Shown in pieces: positions 1-10,317 of a stretch of 64,000 bases of DNA (positions are counted from its first letter, which is position 1; every line of letters starts with the position of its first letter). The position numbers and the translations under genes were made by a program. Under the pieces are notes generated by a model. It saw nothing but the letters and a program-made list of their open reading frames with translations. It searched no databases and had not been told where the DNA came from. The DNA is from Paulinella micropora (taxonomy: Eukaryota; Cercozoa; Imbricatea; Euglyphida; Paulinellidae), in NCBI GenBank assembly GCA_019918135.1, contig WBZZ01003091.1, positions 210,001 through 274,000 of the forward strand, written 5' to 3'.

Positions 1-36
1 ATTTTTATAAACTGATTGTTTATTTTTTATTTGCAG

Positions 37-419
37 GCTCTTCATTGTCTTTCCCATTGGTTGGCGCAAGAAGACTCCTGCGCAAGTCAATCGAGGTACT
101 GTATGTTTTTCAAAATTCACAAGCTGCACATATTTTTTATACTTGGATGTTGCAGGATCGAAGCGCTTCATTTTTTGCTGCGCGCGAGGTCGACACTGAC
201 GGCGATGGCAAGGCTGACGAAATCCAATATCAGCTCATGGGTTTTTTTGGTTTTAACCTTAAACACTCTTGCATGCTTGATCCGTCGCCGATGGACTTCG
301 AGAAGCAGGTGAAGCCCGCGTGGCTCCTCTACGTCGGTAACCCCACGAACCCGCCTATGATTAGCAACTGGCGGAAGCGGGAGCTTTTGCTTCTGTACGA
401 AGCAAACAAGGTCATTTCT

Positions 420-455
<36 letters not shown>

Positions 456-511
456 ATTTTTCTTTTTCTTCTTCATATACATGTTATTATTCTTCTTCTC
501 CACCAGCTCCA

Positions 512-544
<33 letters not shown>

Positions 545-930
545 ATCTTCCTTTTCTTTATTTTGCATATTTACTGCATGCTCGACTGAAACGTTAGAAG
601 AAGAATCAAAAAAAGGGCCCGACTGAGATTCGGTAGCAACATTGTATGTAATGAAAAATGAAGGATGTATGTAATATTGTTTGGTTCTTTGTGCAGAATC
701 CAACGACGTCGACGATGTTCCAGACGTTCCAGACGTCCCTGAAGAAGAAGAGACCCCTGAGCCTCCTATGCCTAAGGGGTCCAGCAAGAAAAAGCCAGGT
801 ACTAGCAAATTTCATCTTTTTTTTGTGCTTTTTTTTCAGTGTTTCTAATTTCTGACGTGACTAGGCAAGCCGAAGTCCAAAAAGCCCGCGGTCGACGCTG
901 ATGAAGTGGACATGTCGTTGGAGATATCAT
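37..930 (+). CDS. Exons of a multi-exon host-like gene (partial)
   Basis: A T-rich stretch ending in TTTGCAG at 31-36 opens an exon at 37. This exon ends at 95 before GTACTG, and the next begins at 156 after TTGCAG, so a 60-nt intron (96-155) is well supported. The second exon runs to about 409 and encodes a soluble segment containing DTDGDGKADE, which resembles an EF-hand or thrombospondin type 3 calcium loop. A later exon starts near 697 after a TTGTGCAG acceptor and is rich in Asp, Val, Pro and Glu, then Lys. It joins through a short intron (about 796-866) to a Lys-rich exon at 867. The donor of the second exon and the 3' end are unresolved because of TTC, T and G tracts. The family is not recognised. 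Multiple introns make this the most host-like gene in the window. Confidence 0.5.
418..542. repeat. TTC microsatellite and T homopolymer
   Basis: A run of TTC triplets (418-461) is followed by about 30 consecutive T residues (512-541). It probably lies in an intron of the surrounding gene. An open frame through it gives only serine and phenylalanine runs and is not taken as coding. Confidence 0.85.
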
Positions 931-1152
931 CTTTCCTACTCCTTCTTTTTTTTTGTGAGGGGGGGGGCCCGGGGGGGGGGGGCAAAAGGTCTCTTTGGGC
1001 GCCGCAGCATATAGTTTAGCGAGGGGAGTATAGCTACTAGCTTTAGTATGGCTAGCTAGTGTGTGTGGCATTCTATCAGTGAGCCTTTCCCTGTCTTTTT
1101 TTTTCCGAGTATAATCTCTCTAACGGGAAGCGCTGACATTTTTTTTTCAAAC

Positions 1153-1155
<3 letters not shown>

Positions 1156-1230
<75 letters not shown>
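1156..1230. repeat. ATT trinucleotide microsatellite
   Basis: About 24 tandem ATT units lie directly 5' of the first SINE copy. Together with the ATT tails of both SINEs this suggests that the elements were inserted into, or seeded, ATT arrays. Confidence 0.95.
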
Positions 1231-1231
<1 letters not shown>

Positions 1232-1461
1232 GACACCGTGATAGCCCAGTGGTCAAGTTCTACCATCTGGGCCCTGTCGCCAGTTCGATTCCCGTCGGTG
1301 CCACCAGTATTTTCATTGAACATACCGGTCCGTCTGGAAGTGTTGGAACTGCCCTTGCGGGGGTGTCATTAGAGCCTATCGTCAATTCTTCGTACTCCCC
1401 TCACGGGTGAGACGATGGAGGCGCATGTGCAGAAATGCATCAGCCATTGACAGAGAAGCAC

Positions 1462-1501
<40 letters not shown>

Positions 1502-1503
1502 GT
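1231..1503 (+). mobile_element. tRNA-derived SINE, copy 1, with ATT tail
   Basis: The head carries an RNA polymerase III A box, TAGCCCAGTGG (1242-1252), and a B box, AGTTCGATTCC (1282-1292), 40 bp apart as in a tRNA. CACCG near the 5' end can pair with CGGTG just before CCACCA, a remnant of an acceptor stem. A tRNA-unrelated body runs to about 1461 and is followed by an ATT tail to 1503. A nearly identical second copy follows directly, which shows that this is a repeat rather than a functional tRNA gene. No target-site duplication can be defined because both flanks are ATT repeats. Confidence 0.85.
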
Positions 1504-1506
1504 TAT

Positions 1507-1800
1507 GGACACCGTGATAGCCCAGTGGTCAAGTTCTACCATCTGGGCCCTGTCGCCAGTTCGATTCCCGTCGGTGCCACCAGTATTTTCATTGAACATA
1601 CCGGTCTATTTCTGGACCAGTATTTTCATTGAACATACCGGCCCGTCTGGAAGTGTTGGAACTGCCCTTGCGGGGGTGTCATTAGAGCTTATCGTCAATT
1701 CTTCGTACTCCCCTCACGGGTGAGACGATGGAGGCGCATGTGCAGAAATGCATCAGCCATTGACAGAGAAGCACTATTATTATTGTTATTATTATTATTA
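1507..1800 (+). mobile_element. tRNA-derived SINE, copy 2, with ATT tail
   Basis: This copy repeats the first almost base for base, with the A box at 1518-1528 and the B box at 1558-1568. It differs by an internal duplication: a block beginning CCAGTATTTTCATTGAAC occurs at about 1580 and again at about 1617. It ends in a short imperfect ATT tail (about 1774-1800). The head-to-tail arrangement suggests insertion of one SINE into the tail of another, or unequal exchange. Confidence 0.85.
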
Positions 1801-1973
1801 GGGAGTACATAGGCCATCGGTCCCTTTCCATGGGCTGATTGGTATAAAGCTCCTAGAGCAATGTTCTATGCCGTCACTTCCTTTATTCCACCGATTGGTG
1901 TGGAGACTTTCCTTATGGAATGGAGGACTGGATGCACATGGCCTTTTGGCTCAGCAATTGGCAGGCGATACAC

Positions 1974-2005
<32 letters not shown>
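1801..2005 (+). repeat. Possible third SINE-like unit with ATT tail
   Basis: A non-coding block of about 170 bp ends in an ATT array (about 1972-2005), the same kind of tail as the two SINEs upstream. No A or B box was found, so it may be a 5'-truncated element of another family or unique sequence next to a microsatellite. Confidence 0.35.
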
Positions 2006-2066
2006 TTTGTTGTTGTTGTTGTCGTTGCTGTTGGTTTGTTCTGCCACTGCCTTGTTTGCAAGAAAT

Positions 2067-2683
2067 GAACGACTTCTTTCAAAACAACGGCGACCGGTAT
2101 TGTATTCAGGGTAGTTCGTCCGCCGGCGTGTCGAAAGAAGTCGTTCAGGATCTTGTGAACAAGGCAATGTCAGAACAAGCCGCATCCATTAAGGAAATGC
2201 TAGCAGAAGAAAGAAATTGAGAGAGGAGGAAAGGAAGAAAAAAGAAGCGCAAGATCGGAAGGAAAAAGAGGCGCAAGAGAAGCGACAACGGGAAGAGGAG
2301 AGAAGAAAGAGGAAGAATTCGAAGAAGGAGAAGGAGGAGGAGGAGGAGGAGGAGGAAAGCTCAGAAGAAGAGAACGAGAGAGTGAAGAAGAAGAAGAAGA
2401 AGAAGAAGAAGAAGAAGAATAACAAGAACAAGAAAAACTATGATGATAATGATAACAACAACAACAACAGCAACAACAACAGCAACAACAACAACAACAA
2501 CAAAAATAGTAAGAGCGAGAGAGAAAGCTTGCTGGAGGATCTCATCGCGCGGATGGCAGCTGGCGCTCTGTCTGCTGGTAACTCACCTTCCACCCCCCAA
2601 CGCGGCACCGGTCTCACCGCTCCCAGCTCACCTAACGCATGGGAGTTTGTTTTAGCATCGCTTGCGCTGACTCGGCGCTAACT
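2067..2683 (+). CDS. Lys/Glu-rich, Asn-rich coiled protein exon(s)
   Basis: The open frame begins at an ATG just after a possible acceptor (TTTGCAAG). It reads a soluble segment, then at about 2216 shifts frame into a long Glu/Lys/Arg-rich coiled-coil stretch, a lysine run encoded by AAG repeats, and an Asn run encoded by AAC repeats. A more complex tail contains RESLLEDLIARMA and a Ser/Pro-rich segment before the stop at about 2681. The KE-rich part resembles in composition the minus-strand gene of the transposon at 34.7-44.2 kb, but no specific match is visible. It may be the last exons of the gene upstream. Function unknown. Confidence 0.4.
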
Positions 2684-2689
2684 TCAAAT

Positions 2690-3333
2690 GCACGCACCAG
2701 GTAGTTTGCATAGCTTTCACTTTTCTCCTTCATCTGAAAGATGTTTAAATTTGTTTTGTGTTTTTTTTCTTTGTAGTAGTGTAGTATTAATCGTAATTTT
2801 GCACTGGCAGGTTTGTTATGGTCGAAAGCGGGATTAAGAACGTTTGTCGCGTGCAAGAGTTAAACAAACTTCTAATTTAGTTAGTATGATATTACGGAGT
2901 TAGATTTATTTTTTTTTTTTTGTAATTAAAGAAATTTGTTGTAGAATCTATGTATTTTGCGTGGCGACATCGCACTTCTCTTCCTCCCCCGTTCCCCCCT
3001 CCCCCCCTCCCCCCCCCCGGGGGGAATTTATTGTAGGTAAAAGCAATGTTTATTATCATAATAAAGTAAAATGCTTAATGTAAACAAAGATAAACAAACT
3101 TAAAAGCAAATTCTGCATGTTGGGTATTGTTATCATCATAGATTCATAGTAGCCGGGACTATGAAAAAGGAGAAAGATTACCGTGTCGGACCGGTTCCTG
3201 CCCACCTCTGAAGATGAAGTTAAAGTGTATTACAATTAATAAAAACATGTTTTAATATTATTTTTATATGTTCTGCAATCAGTGAATTGATTTCCTTTCA
3301 TTTCCACACGTTTTCAAAAAAGTCATATACTTC
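2690..3333. other. Spacer, no gene seen
   Basis: AT-rich sequence with a C/G homopolymer block at about 2980-3023. It separates the intron- and SINE-bearing left end from the compact virus-like region and is a reasonable place to look for the integration boundary. No inverted or direct repeat marking a junction was recognised. Confidence 0.5.
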
Positions 3334-4211
3334 ATGGAAAATTTCGGAAAAAGGGATACCCCCAAGATTGTCGAATGTTTAGTTATAGAAGTCGCAAACA
3401 GCGAGGCCTGGGTGCTGGCCTGGTGGCTGCGCGGACTGGGCCACATAGAAGACTATGATTGGCAGCGCAACGTTGGCTACAAGAACGGATATATCTACTT
3501 TGGCATGGAGTTGATCGAGTCCTACGACTACAAGCTTGGTGCAGTCGCTGACAAACATAGTTTGGCTCTTCTTGAACTTCTTGCCACATTCCAACACGGC
3601 CGCGACCCGCCTTTTGCGCGGCTGTGCCCGCGCAAGCCGCGTTGGAATGTACGCACAAATACCATCGACATATCGAGCAGGGATCTACAACGGTACACTA
3701 CTTTCTTGGTCTCACACCAAGACCCAAGCGACGAATTTGGTCATGCCATAGTTTTTTTCAAGCAGGGCAACACTATCTTTGTCTTTGACCCAAACACACG
3801 TGTCAGCTCCCAAGTGTGCAGAAGTTTAGCCCAAGCCCTACGAAAACAAAATCTAGTCTATACAGTAAAAAGTGTAGAGAACAATCCGCCGGCGGGCACG
3901 ACACCGCGGACCAGAGAACTGAAGGGAGCTGCTTCCTGTTGTCGTTGGCGCGGGCCTTGCGGGTTACTGTGAGCCAAGACCGAAAAGATTTACAGTTTTC
4001 ACGCAGGATCAGTCATTCCTGGCTGCTCCTGGTATTTATGCTCTGGCAGAAGTTTATAATGACAGACTATGACAAAATGGTGCTTTCGACAGCCCAGGCC
4101 CCTGTGTCGACTGTGAGGGCAAGAACCGTCGCCATGTTTAAGACCCTGCCCGAACAAGATCATTTAAAGGAGGCTCTGGACGCTTTGGTGCCGCGCCTGA
4201 GAATTGTTTAG
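3334..4211 (+). CDS. Ulp1/adenain-like cysteine protease candidate, frameshifted
   Basis: The first frame (3334-about 3895) has a His in FGHAIVFFKQ and, 16 residues later, an Asp in VFDPN, the spacing of the His and Asp/Asn of C48 (Ulp1/SENP) and C5 (adenain) peptidases. The second frame (about 3895-4211) contains DQRTEGSCFLLSLARAL, in which a Gln precedes a Cys by six residues, as in the oxyanion-hole Gln and nucleophile Cys of those families. A +1/-1 shift in the GC-rich stretch near 3895 separates His/Asp from Cys, so the copy is broken or mis-sequenced. Proteases of this type process virion proteins or remove SUMO/ubiquitin-like proteins; which applies here is unknown. The assignment rests on motif order and spacing only. 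Confidence 0.5.
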
Positions 4212-4336
4212 GCACGCTCTAGAGCTAGGGGTTTAAGATTTTTTTTTTGCAGAGGGGGCTGAGTCACCCCCCTCCTCCTCCCTCTCCCCTCACACCCGGA
4301 ACTTAATTTCCAAAAAATTCCTTTAACACCAAAGTT

Positions 4337-6074
4337 TTATTTTATTGTTGTTGTTGTTGCTGTTGTTGTCGTTGCAGCCTTTTGTTCGTCCGGTTGCAGC
4401 AGGGCCAGGACGTCTTCCAGCCCGACCCCGGCCGCGGAGGCGCGCAGCGCTTGCATAGCGGTCGTGTGGAAATTCGGCTGGTCCTTTTGGCGCCTGGCCA
4501 AGAGATGGGGGGCCCCTGTGTCAGTGAGCTGGATTTCCCAGATGCCGGCCACCGACGCGGGCGCCACGGCCGCATTGAAAAGTGTCAGGCTAGCGCCCAA
4601 ACGACCTCCCTTGGTGGCGGGCGCCAGCTCGTTGTGTGGGACCGAGTACGCGAGCCCGACGTGAGTCACGCCCTCGTGGTGGTGGCAGCCAATGAGTCGC
4701 AAATAAAGCTTGCGGGGCGGTAGCCCGCCCTCTGGCGCATCAGTTCCTCTACGACCTGCTGGGGCGTTGCTACTATTGGGGGCCCACCCGTTGCGGTGCG
4801 CCCGCCGGGCTTGCGGAGCCAGCGCACGGGCCACTTGGCGCTGTCCGCCGTGTGTTGATCGAGCGGCAGGCCCTCCAGCACAAACGAGGACGGGATCCAG
4901 GAACCCTTGGCCCGGTTGTACACGCATTCCCCCCAGGCCCCCGGCAGCACGGCCGCGCGCGGGAACACCAGCGCCGCCTCGCTCCTGGGCGCACAGAACG
5001 ACTCCTCCGAACCATCGGTCGGCGGCGTGTGCGCCGACCAGACCGACCAGTACTGCTTGAGCAGCGCACCGGCCACGGCGGGCGTCAGCGCCCTGTCAAA
5101 GAAGATCTCTTGGTGCAGCCGCAGCGGAGAGTGCGGCGCCGGCTGCACGGGCGCCCTGGCGCAGAGTGCCGCGCGGGGGCCCCTGGTGAGCACGAGCTCC
5201 AGATCTACGGTTGGGCTGAATTCCACTTACAAAGGCCCTGTTGCACACCACCGCGGTAAGCGGCGCCCGCCTCCGCAAAGATGAGACCATCGACCGGAAC
5301 TCGGTACTCGCCCTGGTCGAAATACCAGCCGCCGCCGCTAGATTGCAGGGTGGCCAGCTTGCCGGCAGCCTCGTTTAGCGGAAAGAAAAAAAAATTGCCG
5401 GCCAGGGTGCGCAGCGTCTGGCACTTGTCGTCCTTGGCCAGGCTGGCCAGGAACAAGTCACGCAGCCACAGCCGCCGGGAGAAGGGCAGCCCAAACAGCG
5501 ACTGCGGGCCGTACGCTAACAGGTCGCAAACGCGCAACAAACGGGCGTTGGTGCCGGCGTTCTGCACCAACTCTGCATCTAGCAGAAATTACATTTGGCC
5601 GTCGCTCTCGTCGAACGGCGCGTCCGGCTCTACGTCCTCCACGTACGGCCTTTCTTGCTTAATAAAGAAACACTTGCCCCGCAAAAACATTACAAGCACA
5701 CGCACGCCGTCGTCCTTAGGCGCCACGAGCCAGTTTCCGCCCCCCTTGCATATCAAGCCTAGTTCATGTGCACACAGGTCCCGGGGCATGGCGAATAATC
5801 TGTCGGGAGACGCATGTTCATCCAGCCCTAGCATGGCCAGCGCCAAAGACAGGAGGTGGCTCCGCAACGTCTCCATTTCTACCACAGTGTCCTGTCTGAG
5901 CCAGTGACCGTCGTCCAATTGCCAGCTAGCTCTGCGCAAGCGCTCCAGCTCTCTAATTCCCAGCAGCGCGGCTTTGTGGGGTTTGCCCTCTGTTAGCAGC
6001 GGCGGGGGGGCCGCCGGCGTGGCGGTTCCAGTCGCATACAACATTTCTAAGCAGCGGCGCTTTTTGCTCTTCAT
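4337..6074 (-). pseudogene. mRNA capping enzyme, guanylyltransferase (broken)
   Basis: The minus strand encodes, in order, the signature motifs of the covalent nucleotidyltransferase family: motif I KDDGVR (about 5717-5700, with the GMP-accepting Lys), motif III LLDAEL (about 5583-5566), motif IV DGLIF (about 5291-5277), motif V CKWN followed by TVDLEL, and a C-terminal OB-fold part with a motif VI-like RRQKDQPN (about 4498-4471). KxDG plus DGLIF plus KWN is typical of mRNA guanylyltransferases of eukaryotes and giant viruses, which transfer GMP to the 5' end of transcripts. About 150 extra residues lie between motifs V and VI. The start is taken at the ATG at 6074, before a basic stretch. 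Breaks: an in-frame TAA at 5591-5589 between motifs I and III, a frameshift near 5210 just after motif V, and another near 4715. Confidence 0.75.
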
Positions 6075-6197
6075 CTCCTTCTTCGAGTAGGCCGTCTGGT
6101 CTCTTGTAGCACGGGACGGTTCACTACTTGTCCGGCACGGAAAAATGACACGGGAACTTATACACCACGCAAAAAAAAGAATAATAATAATAATCAA

Positions 6198-6687
6198 GGT
6201 AATGGTCTGCCCCCCCCCCCCATTTCCGCCGTCACCCCCCCCCCCCGCCCCTCCCCGATGAGGATGAGAAAAAATGGGGGTGGACGGCGGAAATGGGGAG
6301 GAGGAGGGGGGGGGGGTTGGTAAAAAGACTCTAACGGAGCAGGAGAGAGGTGGGAGAAAAGGGTGAAGAAGCTGGAATGTTTTTTTTTGTGTGAACTACC
6401 CGAGAGGAGCCGGACAAAAATAACGTGGGCGGGGGGGGCCGGTGGGGAAAGTTGGTGAGAGGAAGGGGAGGGGGGAGGGCGGGAACGGGTTGTGGTGGGA
6501 AGAAAACAAAAAACAAACAAGCTTTTATAATTCTTTCTTTGACGCAGTGACAAAAATTTTGGTTTGGGTTGGCTGGTTTGTACCAGAGTAAGGGCGGGGG
6601 GAAAGGTGGTTGTCGCTGCGGCCAAAGCCACACCAAGGGGGTGCGGAGGGGGGGGGGGGGGGGGTTGTGGAAGGTGTGGGGGAGAAG
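6198..6687. other. Divergent spacer rich in C and G homopolymers
   Basis: Lies between the capping gene (leftward) and the membrane-protein gene (rightward). It contains C-runs at about 6209-6246, G-runs at about 6308-6317 and 6649-6665, and purine-rich stretches able to form G-quadruplexes. Open frames here are low-complexity proline or glycine runs and are not called. Confidence 0.6.
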
Positions 6688-7410
6688 ATGCAGGCTCTGG
6701 CTGGTTGGCTGCAGCCGCTGCGGACGCTACGGGGCGAGCAATCAGCGCCCTTCGCGGTTATACTTGAATCTCAGGCCATCGGAATCTTCTGCCTGTTCGT
6801 GTTGATGCGGCAGAACCGTCGCCCTGTGACTATAGGACAAAAAGCTCTTTTGCTCCTGTGTGTTTTCCTCTGGTGGGCTCGGTACACCCTGCATTTGACC
6901 GCCGACTTTCCCTGGCAGAGACTTCTAGACAGGGCCTGGCTCCTGGCTGCACAGCCTTACGCGGCCCTGCTTTTGTTGAGGTGCCAAGCGCCAAGGCTAC
7001 AGCGATTAGTGTGGTATAGCCTGTACTGCCTGCTGGGCATTTGCGGCGTAGCAACTGGTGTGCCGTGGACAACTTTAGCGGAAGTGGCCTGGTTGCTTCT
7101 GCTGGTTTGTTTGTTCCGCGGCCAATTCTAGAATTGGCTGCCCCTGCTCCTGCTTGCAAGCTCTTGTGTTACTGGTTTCGTCTGGTATACCGGACGGCTT
7201 GTGTGGTGCCTTGCGCTAGCCGCTCTGTCGGAGGCTGCTTTCTTTTTGTGGTTAGTGAATCAACGAGAGGAGCGGCCGATACTAGCGCAAAGCGCAAGAG
7301 ACACGCGGTTGGACTACCCTAACCCTATTAGCTTCCGGAACTTGCAAAGCTTTATCCCCGCCGATCATCTCGACGAAGACTCGGACGATGAAACAAACAC
7401 CTTACTTTGA
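6688..7410 (+). CDS. Multi-pass membrane protein with one in-frame stop
   Basis: From the ATG at 6688 the frame encodes several hydrophobic helices (for example AVILESQAIGIFCLFVLM and AEVAWLLLLVCLF), with Arg/Trp-rich loops. A TAG at 7129-7131 interrupts it, but the same frame continues directly with two more helices (one beginning NWLPLLLLASS) and an acidic cytoplasmic-looking tail that ends in a TGA at 7408-7410. With the TAG disregarded the product would be about 240 residues with five or six membrane segments. The matched frame and continued hydrophobicity argue for one gene carrying a nonsense codon, or stop read-through, rather than two genes. No family is recognised. Confidence 0.55.
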
Positions 7411-8143
7411 AATCTGCACCAGGTTTCTACTAGACGCACGAACAGACCAAAGACACAAAGACAAGTACGGGGGTGGATTATAAGGCGGAGTGGTTGGCCA
7501 AGACCAAAGATCCGTACACTGACTACTGCATCTCTCTCTCTCTGTTTCTCTTTCCTCCCCGCTCTTGCCCCCCCCCCCCTCACCACCTCTCCCCGCCACC
7601 GTACTTGCCTCCCTTTCCTTACCGAGATCAGAGGTACAGAGAGGGGGGGACCGCTATTTCTTTCTTCTCTCTCGCACCAGGGGCAAAAAAGCTGAGCAGC
7701 AGAGAAAAACAAGGGAAGGGTGAAGGGGGAGGGGAGGGGGAGAAGGGGGAAGGTTGGTAAAAAAAAGCAGTTGTTTGCGCGGGAGGGTCTAAGGAGCAGA
7801 AACAAAGGCGGTACAAAATGAAACCGACAACGAAATTTGTCTCTGTGCACAGTAAAAGAACAAGGAGACAAAAAAAAATTAAAGGAAAACCAATTGTAGC
7901 CAGGGGCGGGGCCAATCTTAGCCTCTCAATCGTTTCCTGCTATTTCTTGGTTATCTTTGTCTATCCCTTGCTTGTTCTTTGCCTCTTTTGGTTTCTCTCT
8001 CTCTCTATTTGTTTGTCGGTCCCTGGCCTTTCCTTTTTTTTGAGGGGGGAATCCGACGCACGCACAAAAACCCTTTCCCCTCTCCCAAAAAAACCTCCGT
8101 CCCTTGCCTTGTGTTATGAATTACACGCAAGTGGCTTTTTGTA
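7411..8143. other. Spacer, no convincing gene
   Basis: Contains CT-rich, C-run and G/A-rich tracts on both strands. A 108-residue open frame at 7818-8144 has hydrophobic stretches but biased composition and no homology cue, so it is left uncalled. Confidence 0.5.
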
Positions 8144-10059
8144 AATGTCTAAGCTACGCTTTACCTGGTTCTGGAGAATTTCCTTTGCGCTCTGGTTACT
8201 AGCAACACGGGCGTGAGCCTTTTGTCCGTGCACATTCATATGCGCGGCGCGTTCCCGATACCAGAGTAGCAAACTTCACAGACCAGTGTTTCCATCGCAC
8301 GCCCCCCTGCAAGCTACTTGGTCTGCGTCCCCGCCGGCCACGCCTTCCGTGTCGAGGACGCCTCCCGTGTCGAAGACGCGTTCGGTGTCAAAGACGCCTT
8401 CCGTGTCGAAGACGCGTTCGGTGTCAACGACGCCTTCCGTGTCGAAGACGCGTTCGGTGTCAACGACGCCTTCCATGTCGAAGACGCCTCCTGTCTCCGG
8501 CACGCCTTCGGTGTCAACGACGCCTTCCGTGTCGAAGACGCCTCCTGTCTCCGGCACGCCCTCCATGTCCAAACGTCTTCCGTGTCACCCGCGCGTTCGG
8601 TGTCACCCGCTCCTTCCGTGTCACCCGCGCGTTCGGCTTCACCCGCGCCTTCCGTGTCGACGTCTGCAATCCCTGCTGTTTGCACAGCGCCCGTTGACGG
8701 TTACAACAGCAGCCAGTGCGGCCCCGTGCAGGGCCCCGCCGACGAAACCCTGCCCAACACAGCCTGGCCCTCGCCGTGGCTTGAGAGCACGAGCGTGCGG
8801 GTAGCAGCTCCCTTCGTCTCCCTACGGCTCTTAGTGTCGGTGCCCCAGCCCTGGGGTACGCTGAACGCGGTTTTGGTGCACCCGGATAATTGCACCAATA
8901 GCACGGTAGCTATTCAAAGCTCGGAACCGGCTGGTTGTTTTTTTGGCACTGTCTGGCAAGCAACGGTAGGCCTGACTTGCAGTTGTAGAGACTGTGGCGC
9001 GCTTGTGCTGCTGCTACGTTCGAGCTGTGCCAACGAAGCCTCCCTCACCATTGACATACCGTTTTCGGCCCTGAACTACACCACGGCCGGAGCCGAGGCC
9101 TTAATTACCTATTGGGGGGTAGACATTGCAAACAACGAGATCTGGAGCACCATAGAATTTCTCACCGGCTTCCACACTTCTCTGTGGCCCTGGCCGGTGG
9201 ATCCAGCGCCAGGCGACGGGCTCTTCTGGGGCAGGGGACATCTAGCGACCGTAGGACTTTGCCAGCCCGACGTCGTCAGTTGCACTCAGCGCTGGTCCAG
9301 CCACGCCAGGCTCCTGGCCTGTGCGGGCGGGGCTTCGACCCTGCGCTATTTGCTTGGTTACGATAACCAGAACAGCACCGGGAGAGGTGCGGCCAACGTG
9401 GAATTCGCCTTCCAGCCCCAGAACTGGTGCTCGCTGGTCTGGCTTAACGAGGCTAACTTGTCTCTCTCGCTTACTGTAGGCAATGTTTCTGGCTGTGCGC
9501 CAGCCCAGCTGCCCCAGACCTTGGCACTAGGCGCAAATAACCTGTTCGGGCGCACCTGTTGGCTGGCCAGTTCCGACAGCGCTTATCTACTCACGCCCAC
9601 CCAGTTCTGGCTGCAGATCTGGGAGGAGAATGCTGGCGACCCCGCTGTTCTGCTAGCCTCGGCGGGCGGGTGGGTCAACGACACGCAAGCCTCCGTTGCC
9701 TGCACCTTTTTTTGTTTGGACAATCCCTTGGCTAACATTAGCTGGCGGTGGCCGAATTCTACGCTCTGGCTTGTGCTGCGCGTAGAATTTGCCCTGGAAC
9801 TACCCCGCCGACGACGGATGCTGGCGACAACTGCCGCCAGCGCCCGTCGCAGCGCGACGCCAGCCAATTGCTACAACAGCGGGCACCCGCGCGGCGGCGG
9901 AGGCGCGGCCTGGAGATTCTGGGCGTGTGCCTGTTACTTGCTTTCTGCCTCCTGACCTGGTTTGTTTCTGTAGCCAGAAAAAGAATCACCAACAAGACAG
10001 ATTGTGCCAGGCGGCCTAGCGACGAGCTTTTTACGCTGGACCCGTGGAATGATTATTAA
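8144..10059 (+). CDS. Type I membrane glycoprotein with mucin-like repeat stalk
   Basis: Exon 1 (8144-8212) encodes a signal peptide ending near LLATRA. A 69-nt intron (8213-8281; GTGAGC...TTCACAG) removes an in-frame TGA and keeps phase. Exon 2 begins with a Ser/Thr/Pro/Val repeat region (about 8335-8665), typical of an O-glycosylated stalk, followed by a large Cys-rich ectodomain with many N-X-S/T sequons (NCTNST, NDTQAS, ANISW). Near the end a hydrophobic segment (LLLAFCLLTWFV) is followed by the basic stop-transfer ARKR and a short acidic tail. Two frameshifts are visible: one in the repeats near 8570, where AAACG replaces the usual AAGACG, and one near 9895 in a GC-rich run just before the membrane segment. 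Probably a surface or virion envelope glycoprotein; family not recognised. Confidence 0.6.
8335..8665 (+). repeat. In-gene minisatellite coding Pro/Ser/Val/Thr repeats
   Basis: Degenerate 18-bp units of the type CCTTCCGTGTCGAAGACG are repeated about 18 times and encode PSVSKT, later PSVSPA. The reading frame of the glycoprotein passes through them. Repeat-unit boundaries at multiples of 3 suggest copy-number change under coding constraint. Confidence 0.85.
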
Positions 10060-10317
10060 TATAAACTGTCCAAGGATTTCCCTCAAGTTCTTTTTTTTCT
10101 GGGGCTTGGGCTGGGGGAGGGGGGGGGGGGTAAAAGGAAAACAAAAAAACAACAAGAGGGGGGCCCGCGTATTAAAAGACTGGAATCAAGTGATCCGTTA
10201 AAAGAAACTCACTCACAATTTTTTTTTGTTTTTCACTTGTGGTCTCTTTTAATTATCTGCTTCTGATTTTGCTTACAAAAAAAAAGTCGCTCTAACAACA
10301 AACAACAGAAAACTTAG
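10060..10317. other. Convergent spacer
   Basis: A short region between convergent genes with a G-run at about 10110-10130 and T-rich and A-rich tracts on both sides. It probably holds the 3' ends of both transcripts. No gene seen. Confidence 0.5.

Noticed and set aside
1231..1306. A functional tRNA gene
   Set aside because: The A and B boxes are good but the acceptor and T stems do not pair properly, and a near-identical copy with the same body and ATT tail follows, so it is a SINE head.
5197..5222. A 26-nt mini-intron (GTAAGT...CGTAG) in the capping gene
   Set aside because: It would remove the Lys-Trp-Asn of motif V. A frameshift just after that motif explains the frames better.
7818..8144. 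Small hydrophobic protein
   Set aside because: Biased composition from T-rich sequence, no leader pattern, and it overlaps the likely promoter of the glycoprotein gene.
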